From NCBI GenBank assembly GCA_004380135.1, contig QXCR01000087.1, positions 1-64,000 on the forward strand: a DNA stretch of 64,000 nucleotides. Direction: 5' to 3'. Position 1 is the first letter of the stretch, and every line of letters starts with the position of its first letter. The notes below the pieces were generated by a model. That model was not told where the DNA came from. It was given only the letters and a program-made list of their open reading frames with translations, and made no database searches. The stretch comes from Stemphylium vesicarium. Taxonomy: Eukaryota > Ascomycota > Dothideomycetes > Pleosporales > Pleosporaceae. The position numbers and the translations under genes are program-made. Below are positions 19,630-29,414 of the stretch, piece by piece.

Positions 19630-20601
19630 ATGAGTCCTCTTTCGAGCGTATTGCCCCACCTGTGGGCTCCACGCGATAATGGAACGGCAACACCACCGGT
19701 GTTGCCTACCTTTGAGTTCAAACTGTCAGTCACTGCATCGCCGTCTTCATCGATTCAATCATCAAGATGCAGGACCAAATACTCGGCGACAACAACATCC
19801 TCATCGATGGGAGGCATTCAAACAGACTCGTCGCCATCATCAGCATCCACGCAAAGTTGGTCAGCATTCACATCCTCGACCGCCTCGGCTGATCCCGCTC
19901 AACAACAACAACAACAAAACCAGGACATGCCTTTGGGAACGAAAATTGGACTGGGAATGATGCCAGTCGTGATTGCAATATTGGGCACGTTCGTCTTCCT
20001 CGTTTTCTGGTGGCGGGGACGTAAGGTGCGACAAGCGCGTGAGAGCCACATGACTATCCCGCCGCCAGTTCCCGAGAAGGACTACTCATCCTTGCTGCCG
20101 CCAATTGAGAGTAGTCGCAACGGGAGCAAAGTTTTCACCATGGCAGCGTTCAGCACTCACGTCAGCAACAACCGGTACCGAGAGGCACAAGTATTTGGGC
20201 AGCCAATGGATCGCGGCATACGCATAGTCGAGCGAGACCAGCAAAGCGCGCAGAAAATCAGATCAGTAACGCCACCCCGCAGTTCACGCTCGGGCAAGAG
20301 CAAGAAGAAGTCTCGATCAGGTCCGGATTCGCCAATCGATGGGTCAAGCCCGTTTCGACTCAAGCGCGGTGACACGGTGAGGAGAAGCCTGGGGTCAGAA
20401 ATATCGGACTTGTGGCCGTCACCACCACCGACGGCTTGGGTTAAGCGACAGGATACTGGCAACCAACTGCCTTCGTCAAGATTCGGCCAGGATATGGGTA
20501 CGCCGCGATTACAGCGTATCAACAGTCAGAGTTCAAGGCCAAGGGGCGATACGGGTTCAGCATACAGACCCCCGGGTGGCACGTATTGGCCGATGATATG
20601 A
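19630..20601 (+). CDS. Single-pass membrane protein with Ser/Thr-rich N-terminal region, function unknown
   Basis: A single-exon gene for 323 residues. Residues 33-89 are very rich in Ser and Thr, followed by a Gln run (91-96), one hydrophobic helix (about 105-127, KIGLGMMPVVIAILGTFVFL) and then RGRKVR, a stop-transfer signal. The cytoplasmic part is basic, Ser-rich and proline-rich (TIPPPVPEKDY). This layout is that of fungal wall-sensor-like or Mid2-like proteins, but there is no clear signal peptide and no WSC domain, so a sensor role is only a guess. Confidence 0.7.
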   Translation: MSPLSSVLPHLWAPRDNGTATPPVLPTFEFKLSVTASPSSSIQSSRCRTKYSATTTSSSMGGIQTDSSPSSASTQSWSAFTSSTASADPAQQQQQQNQDMPLGTKIGLGMMPVVIAILGTFVFLVFWWRGRKVRQARESHMTIPPPVPEKDYSSLLPPIESSRNGSKVFTMAAFSTHVSNNRYREAQVFGQPMDRGIRIVERDQQSAQKIRSVTPPRSSRSGKSKKKSRSGPDSPIDGSSPFRLKRGDTVRRSLGSEISDLWPSPPPTAWVKRQDTGNQLPSSRFGQDMGTPRLQRINSQSSRPRGDTGSAYRPPGGTYWPMI

Positions 20602-21016
20602 TGATGCTGACAAGCGTGCTCGGGGTCCTGTTGCTTTGTTTTATGATTAGACGGTCTTCTGAGCGGTTCACTGATATACCCCATTCAGGCTGCGACGTCC
20701 GGTTCGGGAGAGCCTTCACTCATGCACTTCTTCTGTAGACATGTTAACGATTAAATTTTAATGATATGGCCAATAGACACACCCTATTCTTCGCCGTGGT
20801 GATATTCTCCCAATCTGACTCCTGCGCCACGTTCAAGTGGCAGCCGCTTGAATCAGCGTACCAATTCCCGGCGCTTGTTGATCTGGTGTGGCTCGATGGC
20901 GCAGCTCACGAATGGTCATTCCCATTGTATCTTTCGGTCGTATTCGACCAGTTTTCAAAGCACCCATCGCTATAGTGTCGCATAACTCTCTTTGTGTCTC
21001 CCGGGCTTGACTGCGC
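20602..21016. other. Convergent 3' flanks
   Basis: About 415 bases between the stop codons of the membrane protein gene (plus strand) and BUD31 (minus strand). No further feature seen. Confidence 0.5.
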
Positions 21017-21520
21017 TCAATCACTGGAGGCGCATCCACGGCAGCCACAGTTGACGCATTGAATCTCTTGGTTTTCCTTGAGCTGGTCCCTCGGAACGCG
21101 GCATATGCAGGTGGATCGGAAGTTGGTCTCTTTGGTCTGGATGCAGCGCGTGCAGCATAGCTAACTTGAGTTAGTCTGTGTTGTTGAGGGACAAGGACAT
21201 GGTAGGTGCCGTACCTTCTCGTAGCCCTGCTTCTTCCATTTGGCGATCAGCATAGCATCTGCGTAGCCGTTCTTGAGGAGGTAGTCGTAGAGCTGCTTGC
21301 TAATGGCTTCCTTCTCGTAGTATAGGTCATAGATGTAGCGCGAGCGCTGGTGGGTGATTTGGAAGATTGGCCATGTCATTTCGTACTTCTTCTTGCCCTC
21401 GTGGGAAGCGTTCTCGGCGTCCTTCATCTTGTTCTGGAACTCTAAGAGCGTGTCCTCGATATCGTCGAAGCCCTCGGGCGGGGCCTTGCGCGAGGCGCGT
21501 GCGGTACGGACGGGAGGCAT
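21017..21520 (-). CDS. BUD31: Pre-mRNA-splicing factor BUD31 (G10 family)
   Basis: Exon 1 is 21520-21215 and exon 2 is 21160-21017, with a 54-nt intron (GTACGG...TTAG) in phase 0; total 149 residues. The protein matches the highly conserved G10 family: RKAPPEGFDDIE near the start, WPIFQITHQRSRYIYDLYY, GYADAMLIAKWKKQGYE, and after the intron the cysteine-rich zinc-binding tail with LCCTRCIQ, CICRVP and CVNCGCRGC. BUD31 belongs to the spliceosome (NineTeen-related/Bact complex) in the nucleus. The spliced frame ends at TGA 21019-21017, the expected length for the family. Confidence 0.95.
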
Positions 21521-21719
21521 GGCGAGGTTGCGGGCTGGTGTTTGTGAAGGCTAGACTATTGTAGCCAGAGTCTCTTGGATGGACAAGTTTGCGAACCTGG
21601 GAATGCGCCGACAGTCGAATCCGCGCTAACGCCAGGGCTTGGCATTCCACTCCACCCGAGCCGCATCGTCACTGCAACTCCAGCTGCGGGACGACTTGAA
21701 GCTCAGCAACACCGCCAAC
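21521..21719. promoter_or_regulatory. Divergent promoter, BUD31 / complex I LYR subunit
   Basis: Only 199 bases separate the two start codons, so both housekeeping genes probably share one open promoter. No TATA box is obvious. Confidence 0.5.
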
Positions 21720-22366
21720 ATGGTCATCAACCCTACCTACCTCGCCCAGCGTACGCGCTCATGTGGGTGAAACCGCCATGTTCAACATTGGGGACACCGA
21801 AAGGCTAATGTGGGCACAGCGGTCAACTGGACGGATGCGAAGAAGAGGGTCATTCACAGCTACCGGGACTGGCTGCGGTCGGTACGTACATCCACACGAA
21901 CGCGTCGAGTTTGGAAGAAGCGTGCAGCTGCAACCACGTACAAGAGCAGACGGCTGATAGTCCTCGTATAGGCCCCCGAAATCCAGACCATGTACTCGCT
22001 CAACATGCCCGTATCCCAACTTCGGACCAAAATGCGGCAGGAATTCGAGCGGCATAGATACGTGAATCAACTAAGAACGGTCGATGTGCTGCTGTTTAAC
22101 AGCCATCAGGAGTTCCAGGTACGCCATAACATAATCGCAAGCATAGCTACTATTGGAAAGGAATACATGTGTTGACAAGCGCACTAGGAAACGCTCAACT
22201 TCTGGAAGCAACTCTCACACGTACTAAAGTACTTCCGCGCCGAAGAGGATCCTAAGGCTAGGCTGCCAAGCAACTTTATCAACGGCTTCTTGGAGGTACG
22301 CATTCAACCCAAATCCTAGTGGGACGTTTGCAAAAAACTAATTCTCATTCCCAGGGTCGCAACTGA
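21720..22366 (+). CDS. NDUFA6: NADH:ubiquinone oxidoreductase 14.8 kDa subunit (NDUFA6 / LYR family)
   Basis: Five exons: 21720-21750, 21820-21881, 21972-22118, 22188-22295 and 22355-22366, summing to 360 nt and 119 residues. All four introns have GT/AG ends. The LYR-type motif is present as HSYRDWLRSAPEIQ (Ser replaces Leu), followed by MRQEFERHRYV, VDVLLFNSHQEFQETLNFWK and a short tail FINGFLEGRN. The protein binds mitochondrial acyl carrier protein and sits in the matrix arm of complex I. The last exon codes for only three residues and the stop. The model was assembled by hand, but the frame closes at every junction. Confidence 0.9.
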
Positions 22367-22521
22367 TCGGGCAACCATCCCTTGACATCGGAATCGAAAA
22401 AAGGTCCAAGATGCGGTGTATATAGCTCAAGACAATACCATTTTCCTTTCCGTTCGCCATTGATCCATGCCACCCGTAAACGCCAACAATGCAATAATAT
22501 TGTGAAGCCCTTGCTCGAGGC

Positions 22522-23068
22522 TTACTCCTCCATCTTGTTGACAAAGTCGTCCCGCGCAATGGTGAATTTCTTCTCAACCACATCGCACATGGCCATTAAG
22601 TCCTCTAGGCCTTTCTCTAGTACAGTGTATACACTTACGCTGTCTAAGCTATTGTTAGCTGTGCCTCAAACTTGAATGGACTCAAAACCTACCGTAGGTC
22701 TGAATGCGCAGGTTCATCTTGGCTTCAGAGGGATGTGGTATGGAATAACCACAAAACTCAACATCGGGACTAGCATTCGTCAGCTTCTCTTCGTGAGTAC
22801 AGAACACTCTGACGTACTTCTTGTGGATAATGTATCGTAACGCGTTACCTAGCGTATGGTCCTCACCATCAAATTGGAAAGATGCCGCCGTTTCCGTTGA
22901 TCCGGAAAGCTGTGTCAAAGTTAGACCAAGATGCGCGTACCAGTCCTCTGGCTTTGAACATACGACACGAATCCTGTCACGATCAACGGACGGGTCAATC
23001 TCCTCGTTGGTCTCAGAGGTCGGGTCCAAGATCTGGACTGGAGTGGATTCTTGCGTAGCTCCCGGCAT
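22522..23068 (-). CDS. RPC19: DNA-directed RNA polymerases I and III subunit RPAC2 (AC19)
   Basis: Three exons: 23068-22818, 22769-22693 and 22643-22522; introns of 48 and 49 nt; 450 nt and 149 residues. The Rpb11/AC19-type dimerisation fold is clear: FQFDGEDHTLGNALRYIIHK, then across the first intron NPDVEFCGYSIPHPSEAKMN and LRIQTY, with an acidic N-terminal extension as in other fungal AC19 proteins. It pairs with AC40 in the assembly platform shared by RNA polymerases I and III. The intron positions restore exactly the conserved NPDVEF and TYD blocks. Confidence 0.95.
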
Positions 23069-23427
23069 GATGGTTGTGTCGCTGGTATTGGGAGATTTAA
23101 AACTTGGGTATGTTGTACAGCAGTCGCGCGAAGTTGGTATGAAGTGCTGGTTCGAGCCGAAGCGTGACTCGGCGATATCTCAAAATTTTGGGGCGAAGAC
23201 GGACTTTGGTTCGGCGATTCGTTGGTTGGCCAGAACTTTTTTCAGCCCTATATTGCTTGGCGGGCATGACGTGGGGCGTAGGGAAGCAAGCACCCCTCCG
23301 AGTCGGCCAGAAGTTTTCGCCGCAGCATCGCCTTGTCACTTACAATAGTTATTGATCGAGATTGAAGCCACTGCTGGTCTCAAAATACCCCAACTCCTCA
23401 GCCATATCAACGACATCAGCCGCCACA
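23069..23427. promoter_or_regulatory. Divergent promoter, RPC19 / HIS3
   Basis: The 359 bases between opposing start codons. TGACTC at 23167-23172 matches the Gcn4/CPC-1 general-amino-acid-control site, which would suit a histidine biosynthesis gene. Binding is inferred. Confidence 0.45.
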
Positions 23428-24132
23428 ATGCCGCGCACCTGCACCCTCAACCGCGACACCAACGAAACCAAGATCCAGGTTTCTATCAACCTCGACGGCG
23501 GTGACCTTTCCGCCTACGAGCACAGCGACTTCTGGGCCGCCCACGACCAAGCGAATCTCAACGGCGAAGGCGAGAAGATTGACAAAGACCATGCGACGCA
23601 AAAGTCTGCTTCCCAAGAAATTTCCGTCGACACAGGCATCGGTTTCCTCGACCACATGATCCACGCCCTGGCCAAGCACGCTGGCTGGAGTCTGCGCATA
23701 CGGTGCAAGGGCGACTTGCACATTGACGACCACCACACAAGCGAAGATACTTTCTTGGCGCTGGGTACGGCCATGAAGAATGCGCTGCAGGGCAGCACAG
23801 GACTTGCACGTTTCGGGCACGCGTATGCGCCGTTGGATGAGGCTCTATCCCGGGCTGTTATCGACCTGTCGAATCGCCCCTACAGCATTATCGACCTAGG
23901 ACTAAAGAGGGAGAAGATTGGTGACTTGAGCTGTGAGATGATTCCGCATTGCTTGCAGAGCTTTGCCCAGGCGTCGGGAACTACGCTGCATGTGGATTGC
24001 CTTAGGGGCGACAATGATCACCACAGGGCTGAGAGTGCGTTCAAGGCGCTTGCCGTGGCTATAAGGCATGCGACGACTGTTATCAAGCAGTGGGAGGGCG
24101 AGGTTAGGAGCACCAAGGGTGTGCTATATTAG
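23428..24132 (+). CDS. HIS3: Imidazoleglycerol-phosphate dehydratase
   Basis: A single-exon gene, 234 residues from the ATG at 23428 (the frame is open to 23362, but MPRTCTLNRDTNETKIQVS is the family's start). The enzyme catalyses the sixth step of histidine synthesis. The manganese-binding histidine motifs are present twice: DHMIHALAKHAGW with DDHHTSEDTFLALG, and PHCLQSFAQ with GDNDHHRAESAFKALAVAIR. The TGACTC element about 260 bases upstream fits control by the amino-acid starvation regulator. Confidence 0.96.
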   Translation: MPRTCTLNRDTNETKIQVSINLDGGDLSAYEHSDFWAAHDQANLNGEGEKIDKDHATQKSASQEISVDTGIGFLDHMIHALAKHAGWSLRIRCKGDLHIDDHHTSEDTFLALGTAMKNALQGSTGLARFGHAYAPLDEALSRAVIDLSNRPYSIIDLGLKREKIGDLSCEMIPHCLQSFAQASGTTLHVDCLRGDNDHHRAESAFKALAVAIRHATTVIKQWEGEVRSTKGVLY

Positions 24133-24724
24133 ATTTAGGTTTCGATGGAATGTAGTAAAAATGTACATAAGTGTGGAGTCTTGGCTTAGGTCCAAGCCGA
24201 ACATTTCATTTGTAAAAGATCTATGTCGTTCCCTCGCTCCTCAGGCCTGCATCAGACTGATCAAAAAGCTACACAATCGAGAACTTCATGGGTCATGCGG
24301 CTCAATTCGAGGCACGGAGGCTCACGAGTAATACGGTGTATCCGCGCCGATGACGTATCAACGACCCGACAGCTAGGGGGATCCATCAGCGGCGCAGCAA
24401 GAAGGTGTATCAAGATAGCCGTTGAGCGGTCGCTTTGGCACTGTGAGTTTTCTTTCTATCAGCTGGTCGTGTTGGACTGGGAACGCGTCGACACATCGAC
24501 GCGTCGCAGGATGTCCGAGTCAGCCCCTCATCCCTGAGATAACGCAATGGTGATCGCGAATCATTGCGTTCGGTCAACGTGCCGGTCACGCGCATCGCTC
24601 TGCATTTTACACCGAAGGAGGGCATAAAAAGCCAGATGCCCACCTTGGACGCAATTCAACATTCACCCTTCCTTTCCACTCTGCGCAACCTCCACTTGTA
24701 GAGCATACCAATCTTCCCCTCATC
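24133..24724. other. Spacer with TATA-like box for the downstream pseudogene
   Basis: Mostly featureless. CATAAAAA at 24623-24630 lies about 100 bases before the ATG at 24725 and looks like a leftover TATA element. A GTCGACACATCGACGCGTCG stretch near 24488 is partly palindromic. Confidence 0.4.
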
Positions 24725-25480
24725 ATGCCACCCCACAGCCGCACCCCACAGCCGCACCCCACACAAGAACTCGGCGAGAGGATATCGCAACACACCCTAT
24801 GGCGCGTCGCCACGGAACCAAAAACCCTCTTATAACAGCGGCGGTGGGCACAGGTTCGACGTTGATAAAGAAAGGGTCGAACCTCTAGGACCCGACGCCT
24901 CTCTTGACGTGGCCCTTGTGCACAGAGACCCTCTCCACCATTACATCATACGGACCAGCAAACACAGGGGTGAAACATTAGCGGCAGTTCACACCAACGA
25001 TGGCCAGTACCTAGGATGGATACGCGGCCAGTACTAAGACATCCTCCCACGCAACCACATCATCCGCAAGGCGCTAGACCAATGGTTAAATCAAGTCAGA
25101 GGCCATGGTGTATGGAAGCTGCCGCCGCTTGCGCCTGCCCCGGATCGCTTCCGTGAGGAGGGCAAGTACCACTTATACATGCAGGAGAGGTTCTTGAAGA
25201 AGTGGTGGAAGGTCACGGGTGACGACCTATTGCTGCTGGTGTCGAATTCAAGCCAAGTCGCCCGGGCACGAAGACACCCTCGAGGAGGTTTGCGCTGTTT
25301 CACGTCTATGAGTATGTGACAGGCACTGGACTGATGAGCAAGAGGGACGCAGATGAAACGCTTGTTGGTTAGCTCCAACGGATCACAACGACGCAGCAGA
25401 CGTACACGCGCTACAAGAACGGCGAATACAGTGGTGGTGGCTGCAACGAAGATTACATGGACTTCGATGGTTGGTTTTAG
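24725..25480 (+). pseudogene. Broken gene of unknown function (two frameshifts, two stops)
   Basis: From the ATG at 24725 the frame is lost within a 13-bp tandem duplication (24731-24743 and 24744-24756). After it, a protein-like frame continues (RFDVDKERVEPLGPDASLD, ALVHRDPLHHYIIRTSKHR) to a TAA at 25035-25037 and on past it through RFREEGKYHLYMQERFLKKW. A second shift at a GTGT doublet (25239-25242) returns to the starting frame, which reads SRRFALFHVYEYVTGTG. This is cut by TAG at 25370-25372 and ends at TAG 25478-25480. Net insertion is 13 + 2 = 15 bases. Family not recognised. Confidence 0.6.
24731..24756 (+). repeat. 13-bp tandem duplication causing a frameshift
   Basis: Two exact copies of CCCCACAGCCGCA. 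Counting one copy only, the ATG at 24725 falls into the long downstream protein-like frame. Confidence 0.85.
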
Positions 25481-25614
25481 TAGTATTGCAGGTAAGGGTC
25501 CTGTCATTTGGGTAGTTGAACATGAACACTGACATGCATGCAGGAATTCTATGTAGTCAAATTACATGTTTCATAAAGTTCGATTACTTCGTAAACGCAA
25601 GGTATCTTGGGTAT

Positions 25615-26859
25615 CTAAGCTCCACAATGTCCTGAATCCGGTACGCCGAACAGCCAAACTAACCCCCACAATCGTGCACTCCTCTCGTCCATTCGTGTCA
25701 TAAGCACATGCTCAGCTACTAGCTTGGTTGCAGCGCGCTTGGAGAAAATCCGCAGCAAAGTATGAGGCTGTGCTGGCGCAGGGAATCTTTTTTCATTCTC
25801 CAGCTCAGGCGCTGCTCCCGGGTGTTCGATTATGGAACGCTGGCGAAGCTGCTCCGCTCTCATACCTGGTGCATCTGCTAGTGTCCACCATAATAGTTTG
25901 CTTGTTGGCTCTTCGCTCTCAAACAAGGCCGTGTTGAAAGCGCCGTCATCAGCCATGCACGATTGGATAAACTTTAGGTACGATTGCAGTGCGCGTACCA
26001 CGTCGTTTGCCCGACAATCAGCAAGTTGCTGGTTTTCCTTCCAAATGCGCGAGGAATGGTAAGGATGAGATATCTCTCGCACGTTGCCCAGGTCCCCAAT
26101 TACCCATTGTGATCCGTCTTGAATAAATACGTTCGAGGGTTTGATGTCGTCGTGGCAATAGCCCGCATCGTGAAACGTAGCCATGCTCTCGAGTAGGCTG
26201 TTAAAGGCTGGTCGGTAAAGCGCGTCGATTTCTCGGTACGACTTTGCTTTTTGTTCTGTAGAATGCATTTCCGCGAGCGAAACAAGGGTACCGCCCGTCA
26301 CCAACGGCGTAACCAAATGCCATTCCTCTGGATGCCCAGAAGATGTGGAGGCCATGAAGTGCGCCTTGACGGGTAGGAAGCCGGTGTACGCTGGCTTCGT
26401 ATCGTTGGAGGCTTTGTCTTCGACATCGTCCATTGGACTGGAGCCCCCAAAGCGCAGTGATGCGGGTATCTCGGTAGGCCATCTGGCGGCTGAGTTAGGC
26501 GCGCAATTTCGGAATGGGCTCCGCCCTGGTATGAAGGTCTTGATGACCGAGTCTTGGTAGGCAAACACCTTGCCTTCAAATCCCTCTCCCAATAGCTTCC
26601 AGTCTTCCCGATTTGCTAGTAACTCATGTTGAAACTGTGAATCTTCATCGTCGGGTCCCCAGTACCGCGGTTGCAGGTCTCCAGAACGTGCGTCGAAGTT
26701 GGTCGCGGAATACTTCTCGCTCAGGGATTGCCGACTGACGAGGTAGAGATGATGCTGTTGTAGGAGTGTGACTATAAAGAAGACGATGGCAACGCGATAG
26801 CGCACATGATAGAGTGTTCGCGCTCTATGAGGTATTGCGCTGAGGAAGAGGCGACCCAT
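25615..26859 (-). CDS. Membrane-anchored protein-kinase-fold protein with altered catalytic motifs
   Basis: A single-exon gene for 414 residues. The N-terminus is basic and followed by one hydrophobic segment (about 22-33, RVAIVFFIVTLL), a signal anchor. The kinase fold follows: glycine loop GEGFEGKV (91-98), a lysine in SVIKTF (107), the catalytic-loop equivalent YCHDDIKPSNVF (His236, Asp238, Lys240, Asn243) and the metal-binding motif as GDLGN, with DLG replacing DFG (256-258). HDD-x-K and DLG variants are known in small-molecule kinases and divergent fungal kinases, so activity is possible. The C-lobe is short. Substrate unknown. The catalytic part would lie on the far side of the anchoring membrane or in the cytosol depending on topology. 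Confidence 0.75.
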   Translation of the reverse strand: MGRLFLSAIPHRARTLYHVRYRVAIVFFIVTLLQQHHLYLVSRQSLSEKYSATNFDARSGDLQPRYWGPDDEDSQFQHELLANREDWKLLGEGFEGKVFAYQDSVIKTFIPGRSPFRNCAPNSAARWPTEIPASLRFGGSSPMDDVEDKASNDTKPAYTGFLPVKAHFMASTSSGHPEEWHLVTPLVTGGTLVSLAEMHSTEQKAKSYREIDALYRPAFNSLLESMATFHDAGYCHDDIKPSNVFIQDGSQWVIGDLGNVREISHPYHSSRIWKENQQLADCRANDVVRALQSYLKFIQSCMADDGAFNTALFESEEPTSKLLWWTLADAPGMRAEQLRQRSIIEHPGAAPELENEKRFPAPAQPHTLLRIFSKRAATKLVAEHVLMTRMDERSARLWGLVWLFGVPDSGHCGA

Positions 26860-27821
26860 AGGTACTGGAATTAAGGTAAGAAGACTTTTGCACGTTGAGC
26901 ACTGGGACTCATATACAGAGGTGCGCTTGCAGTCACTCTAAGTGAGGCAGGCAAGCGCGACCCCTTTGAATGTTTGCTAGAAACTTGGACTGGAGCCAGT
27001 GCAATGTGACGTGCCGGCCTAAGTTGTTTATGCATCGTAGCAACGAGTGGCTATCGTCCATCTGCACGGCATCTCGGAACCTTCTCCCAGGCTCAGAGCA
27101 CTATTTCCAATTTTGATACTGCATTCATGACGTCTATCCCAGATTCTGGGCCTTTCAATGGTTTAGACTTGGCTTTCGGGAAGCAGGGAAGCAGGGAAGC
27201 AGGGAAGTAAGCAGTCAGGGTGCTACCTGCTCGGAAGTACGGCTAAGCCACAAAGGAGCCAACCTCCCTACTGTGGCGCCATGGTGGATAGGCCACCCAC
27301 TTGTAAGAGTGACAGACTTGATTGCCCTGATTCATTGCCGTCCGGCAAATGAGAGCCCATGGCACGTCGTCCGACGGCGCAAGCTATATGAGAATTAGCA
27401 ATCTTTACAAGCGCGACCCATCAAGATGCCGGAGAGGCCTATGCTCCGTAATTGCATCCAAACAGCCGCATGCCGACATTACCGCTCCGTTCGCTTGAGC
27501 CAAGGGTGTGGAGGGCTCTAAGCCACGACTGCACTCGCCACTTGGACTGCAACGTGCCTGGAGAGGGCTATGTAGTTCCAATGGTCGTTCAGAGTGGCGC
27601 GCATTCTATCCGCAAAGATATTAGAGTCTTGGTGTCGTTGAACAAAAGAGCGGGGTGACGTCAAGGATGCGCTGTCAAGACACCCGAGGTCGCCATCTAG
27701 TGCCAGGTACAAGGTTAGCGCCGAGCACTGAGCAACCGATTTGATCAACCACCAAAGCGAATAGACCCGTCTTACAAGCTTTGCCGTCCCATCCCGCATC
27801 CTTGCCCACCGCATTTCGACT
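26860..27821. other. Divergent intergenic region
   Basis: About 960 bases between two divergently arranged genes. It carries a short tandem repeat (27178-27209) but no gene. Confidence 0.5.
27178..27209 (+). repeat. Four tandem copies of an 8-bp unit
   Basis: Three GGGAAGCA units and one GGGAAGTA. A simple microsatellite in the divergent promoter region. Confidence 0.85.
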
Positions 27822-28790
27822 ATGACTACTGAGGCTCGCTCCGTTGCAAACAGGACTCAACTGATATCGCATTTTGATGACTACAAGTAATGCAGCGCCA
27901 CATGCCGCCACTTCCGTAGGAGCTACCTCGGACTAATCCTCTGCCAGGACCCGCGACGCACAGAGCGACGGGTGGGCCAAATTATGGGAAAAGGATCAAG
28001 CGGATCTATGGGATCGTGGCCGAGCTTCGCCTGCGTTGAAGACTTTTCTGGAAGAACATCCGTATCGCGAGACGCTGTTCCATGATCTGGCTAAGCGTCA
28101 GCTGAGGGCCTTTGTTCCGGTACGTATCCCTTGGCAAAGACATTGAGCAACCGTGGCTGAGCTCCTTAGGGCTGCGGTAAAGGCCATGATGTAGCTCTAC
28201 TAGCGCGTCATGGCTTTAGGGTATGGGGCTTGGAAGTGTCTCAAGGCGCAGTGGATACTGCAAATCAAAATGTGAAGGCTCAACTGGACATCTCCGCTAG
28301 CCACGGCCCCGCTGACGTGGTTCTCGGGGATTTCTTCCTCAATGGCTATGAGACTCATTTTGGACCGGATTTCCACGGCTTCGATCTTATCTATGACTAC
28401 ACAGTTAGTGCATGATGCCGAATTCCCATCTTCTGATATAAGGATGACATGGACTGATCAACTTAGTTTCTCTGTGCCTTGCTTCCGGAGATGCGCAAAG
28501 ACTGGGCTGAGCGCATGAAGAGCCTCCTATCGCCGACTGGTGTACTTGTGTGTCTTGAGTTTCCCATGTGGAAGCCTCTGAAGGTACAGGGCCCGCCGTG
28601 GGGCCTCAATGGCGTACACTGGAACTTGCTGGCCGACGGCGGAGATGGCATGATTGATGAGTCTGGTAATCTTATCGTCACCGGTAAAGAGCATGGCAGT
28701 TTTGAAAGAGTCGTGTACTGGAAGCCTCCCGAGTCATTCGAGCAAAGCCGCGGCGAAGATATGATCAGTGTGTGGAAATTGAAGCAGTAG
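27822..28790 (+). CDS. TPMT-family S-adenosylmethionine-dependent methyltransferase
   Basis: Four exons: 27822-27886, 27948-28119, 28170-28403 and 28467-28790; 795 nt and 264 residues. The introns (61, 50 and 63 nt) have GT/AG ends and the frame closes. The order of motifs is that of the thiopurine S-methyltransferase family (PF05724): WAKLWEKDQADLWDRGRASP near the N-terminus, the SAM-binding loop VPGCGKGHDVALLARHGF split by intron 2, GLEVS, GDFF and FDLIYDYTFLCAL split by intron 3. Related fungal and plant enzymes methylate thiols or halides; the substrate here is unknown. The gene converges on the metallopeptidase-like gene. Confidence 0.88.
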
Positions 28791-28886
28791 GTCGTCATGG
28801 TATCAACAAAGAGTTTACAAGAAGTTATCGCCTGATCAAACATCATATCATTGTCATCTTGACTGTAGGTCATGCCCGTTGGTTCC

Positions 28887-29414
28887 TCACATTCCATCAG
28901 TAAGCATAGCTTCCACCATCTGTACATGCCTGTTTGCATTCGTCTCACTCCACTCTGTATCGTAATTGAGCCCATAGGGCCAAAAGTGGCTGCCACCACA
29001 CGTAATTTTTGCATTTGGCCCATCAAAACTTCTCACCAGTGGCAGCGCCGTTCTCCAATTTCCTGCAACGCATTTGCGATCAAAAGCTGCCGTCTGCCCA
29101 ACGCCCAGCGTGTGACTTATCTCATGCAGGGCAGTCCGCTCGCTCATGTACGCGCGGTTTGAACCGAAGCGTAGGTCGCCATTGTAGTTTGCCTCAGCTG
29201 TAGGAACTCCGGGAGCGTAGGCGACGCGGATTGTTTTTTCGGCATCGGAGTATTTGGCGTAGCGGGCGACAGCTCTGGTCATTGCAGCTTCGATTTTGGT
29301 GTAGGCATCTTGTTGGTCGGCGGTGGGATTGGCTGCTTTCGCCAAGGACCAGTTGAGGCGGGCGGAAGCTGTACAGGTATATGCTGCGACAAGGAGAATA
29401 GATGTGAGCTTCAT
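28887..29414 (-). CDS. Small secreted zinc-metallopeptidase-like protein
   Basis: A single-exon gene for 175 residues. A clear signal peptide (MKLTSILLVAAYTCTASA) covers the first 18 residues. The zinc motif is HEISHTLGVG (His97, Glu98, His101), followed by a short C-terminal region with two cysteines (CVAGN and TCGGSHFWPYGLNYD). The third ligand of the metzincin type (HExxHxxGxxH/D) is not obvious in the usual place, where GVGQTAAFD follows, so Asp110 or a later residue may serve. Small size, secretion and the HExxH motif fit a secreted protease or effector-like protein; the role is inferred. Confidence 0.72.
   Translation of the reverse strand: MKLTSILLVAAYTCTASARLNWSLAKAANPTADQQDAYTKIEAAMTRAVARYAKYSDAEKTIRVAYAPGVPTAEANYNGDLRFGSNRAYMSERTALHEISHTLGVGQTAAFDRKCVAGNWRTALPLVRSFDGPNAKITCGGSHFWPYGLNYDTEWSETNANRHVQMVEAMLTDGM

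Noticed and set aside
25091..25507. 138-codon minus-strand frame
   Set aside because: Opposite the pseudogene; the plus strand carries the protein-like reading.
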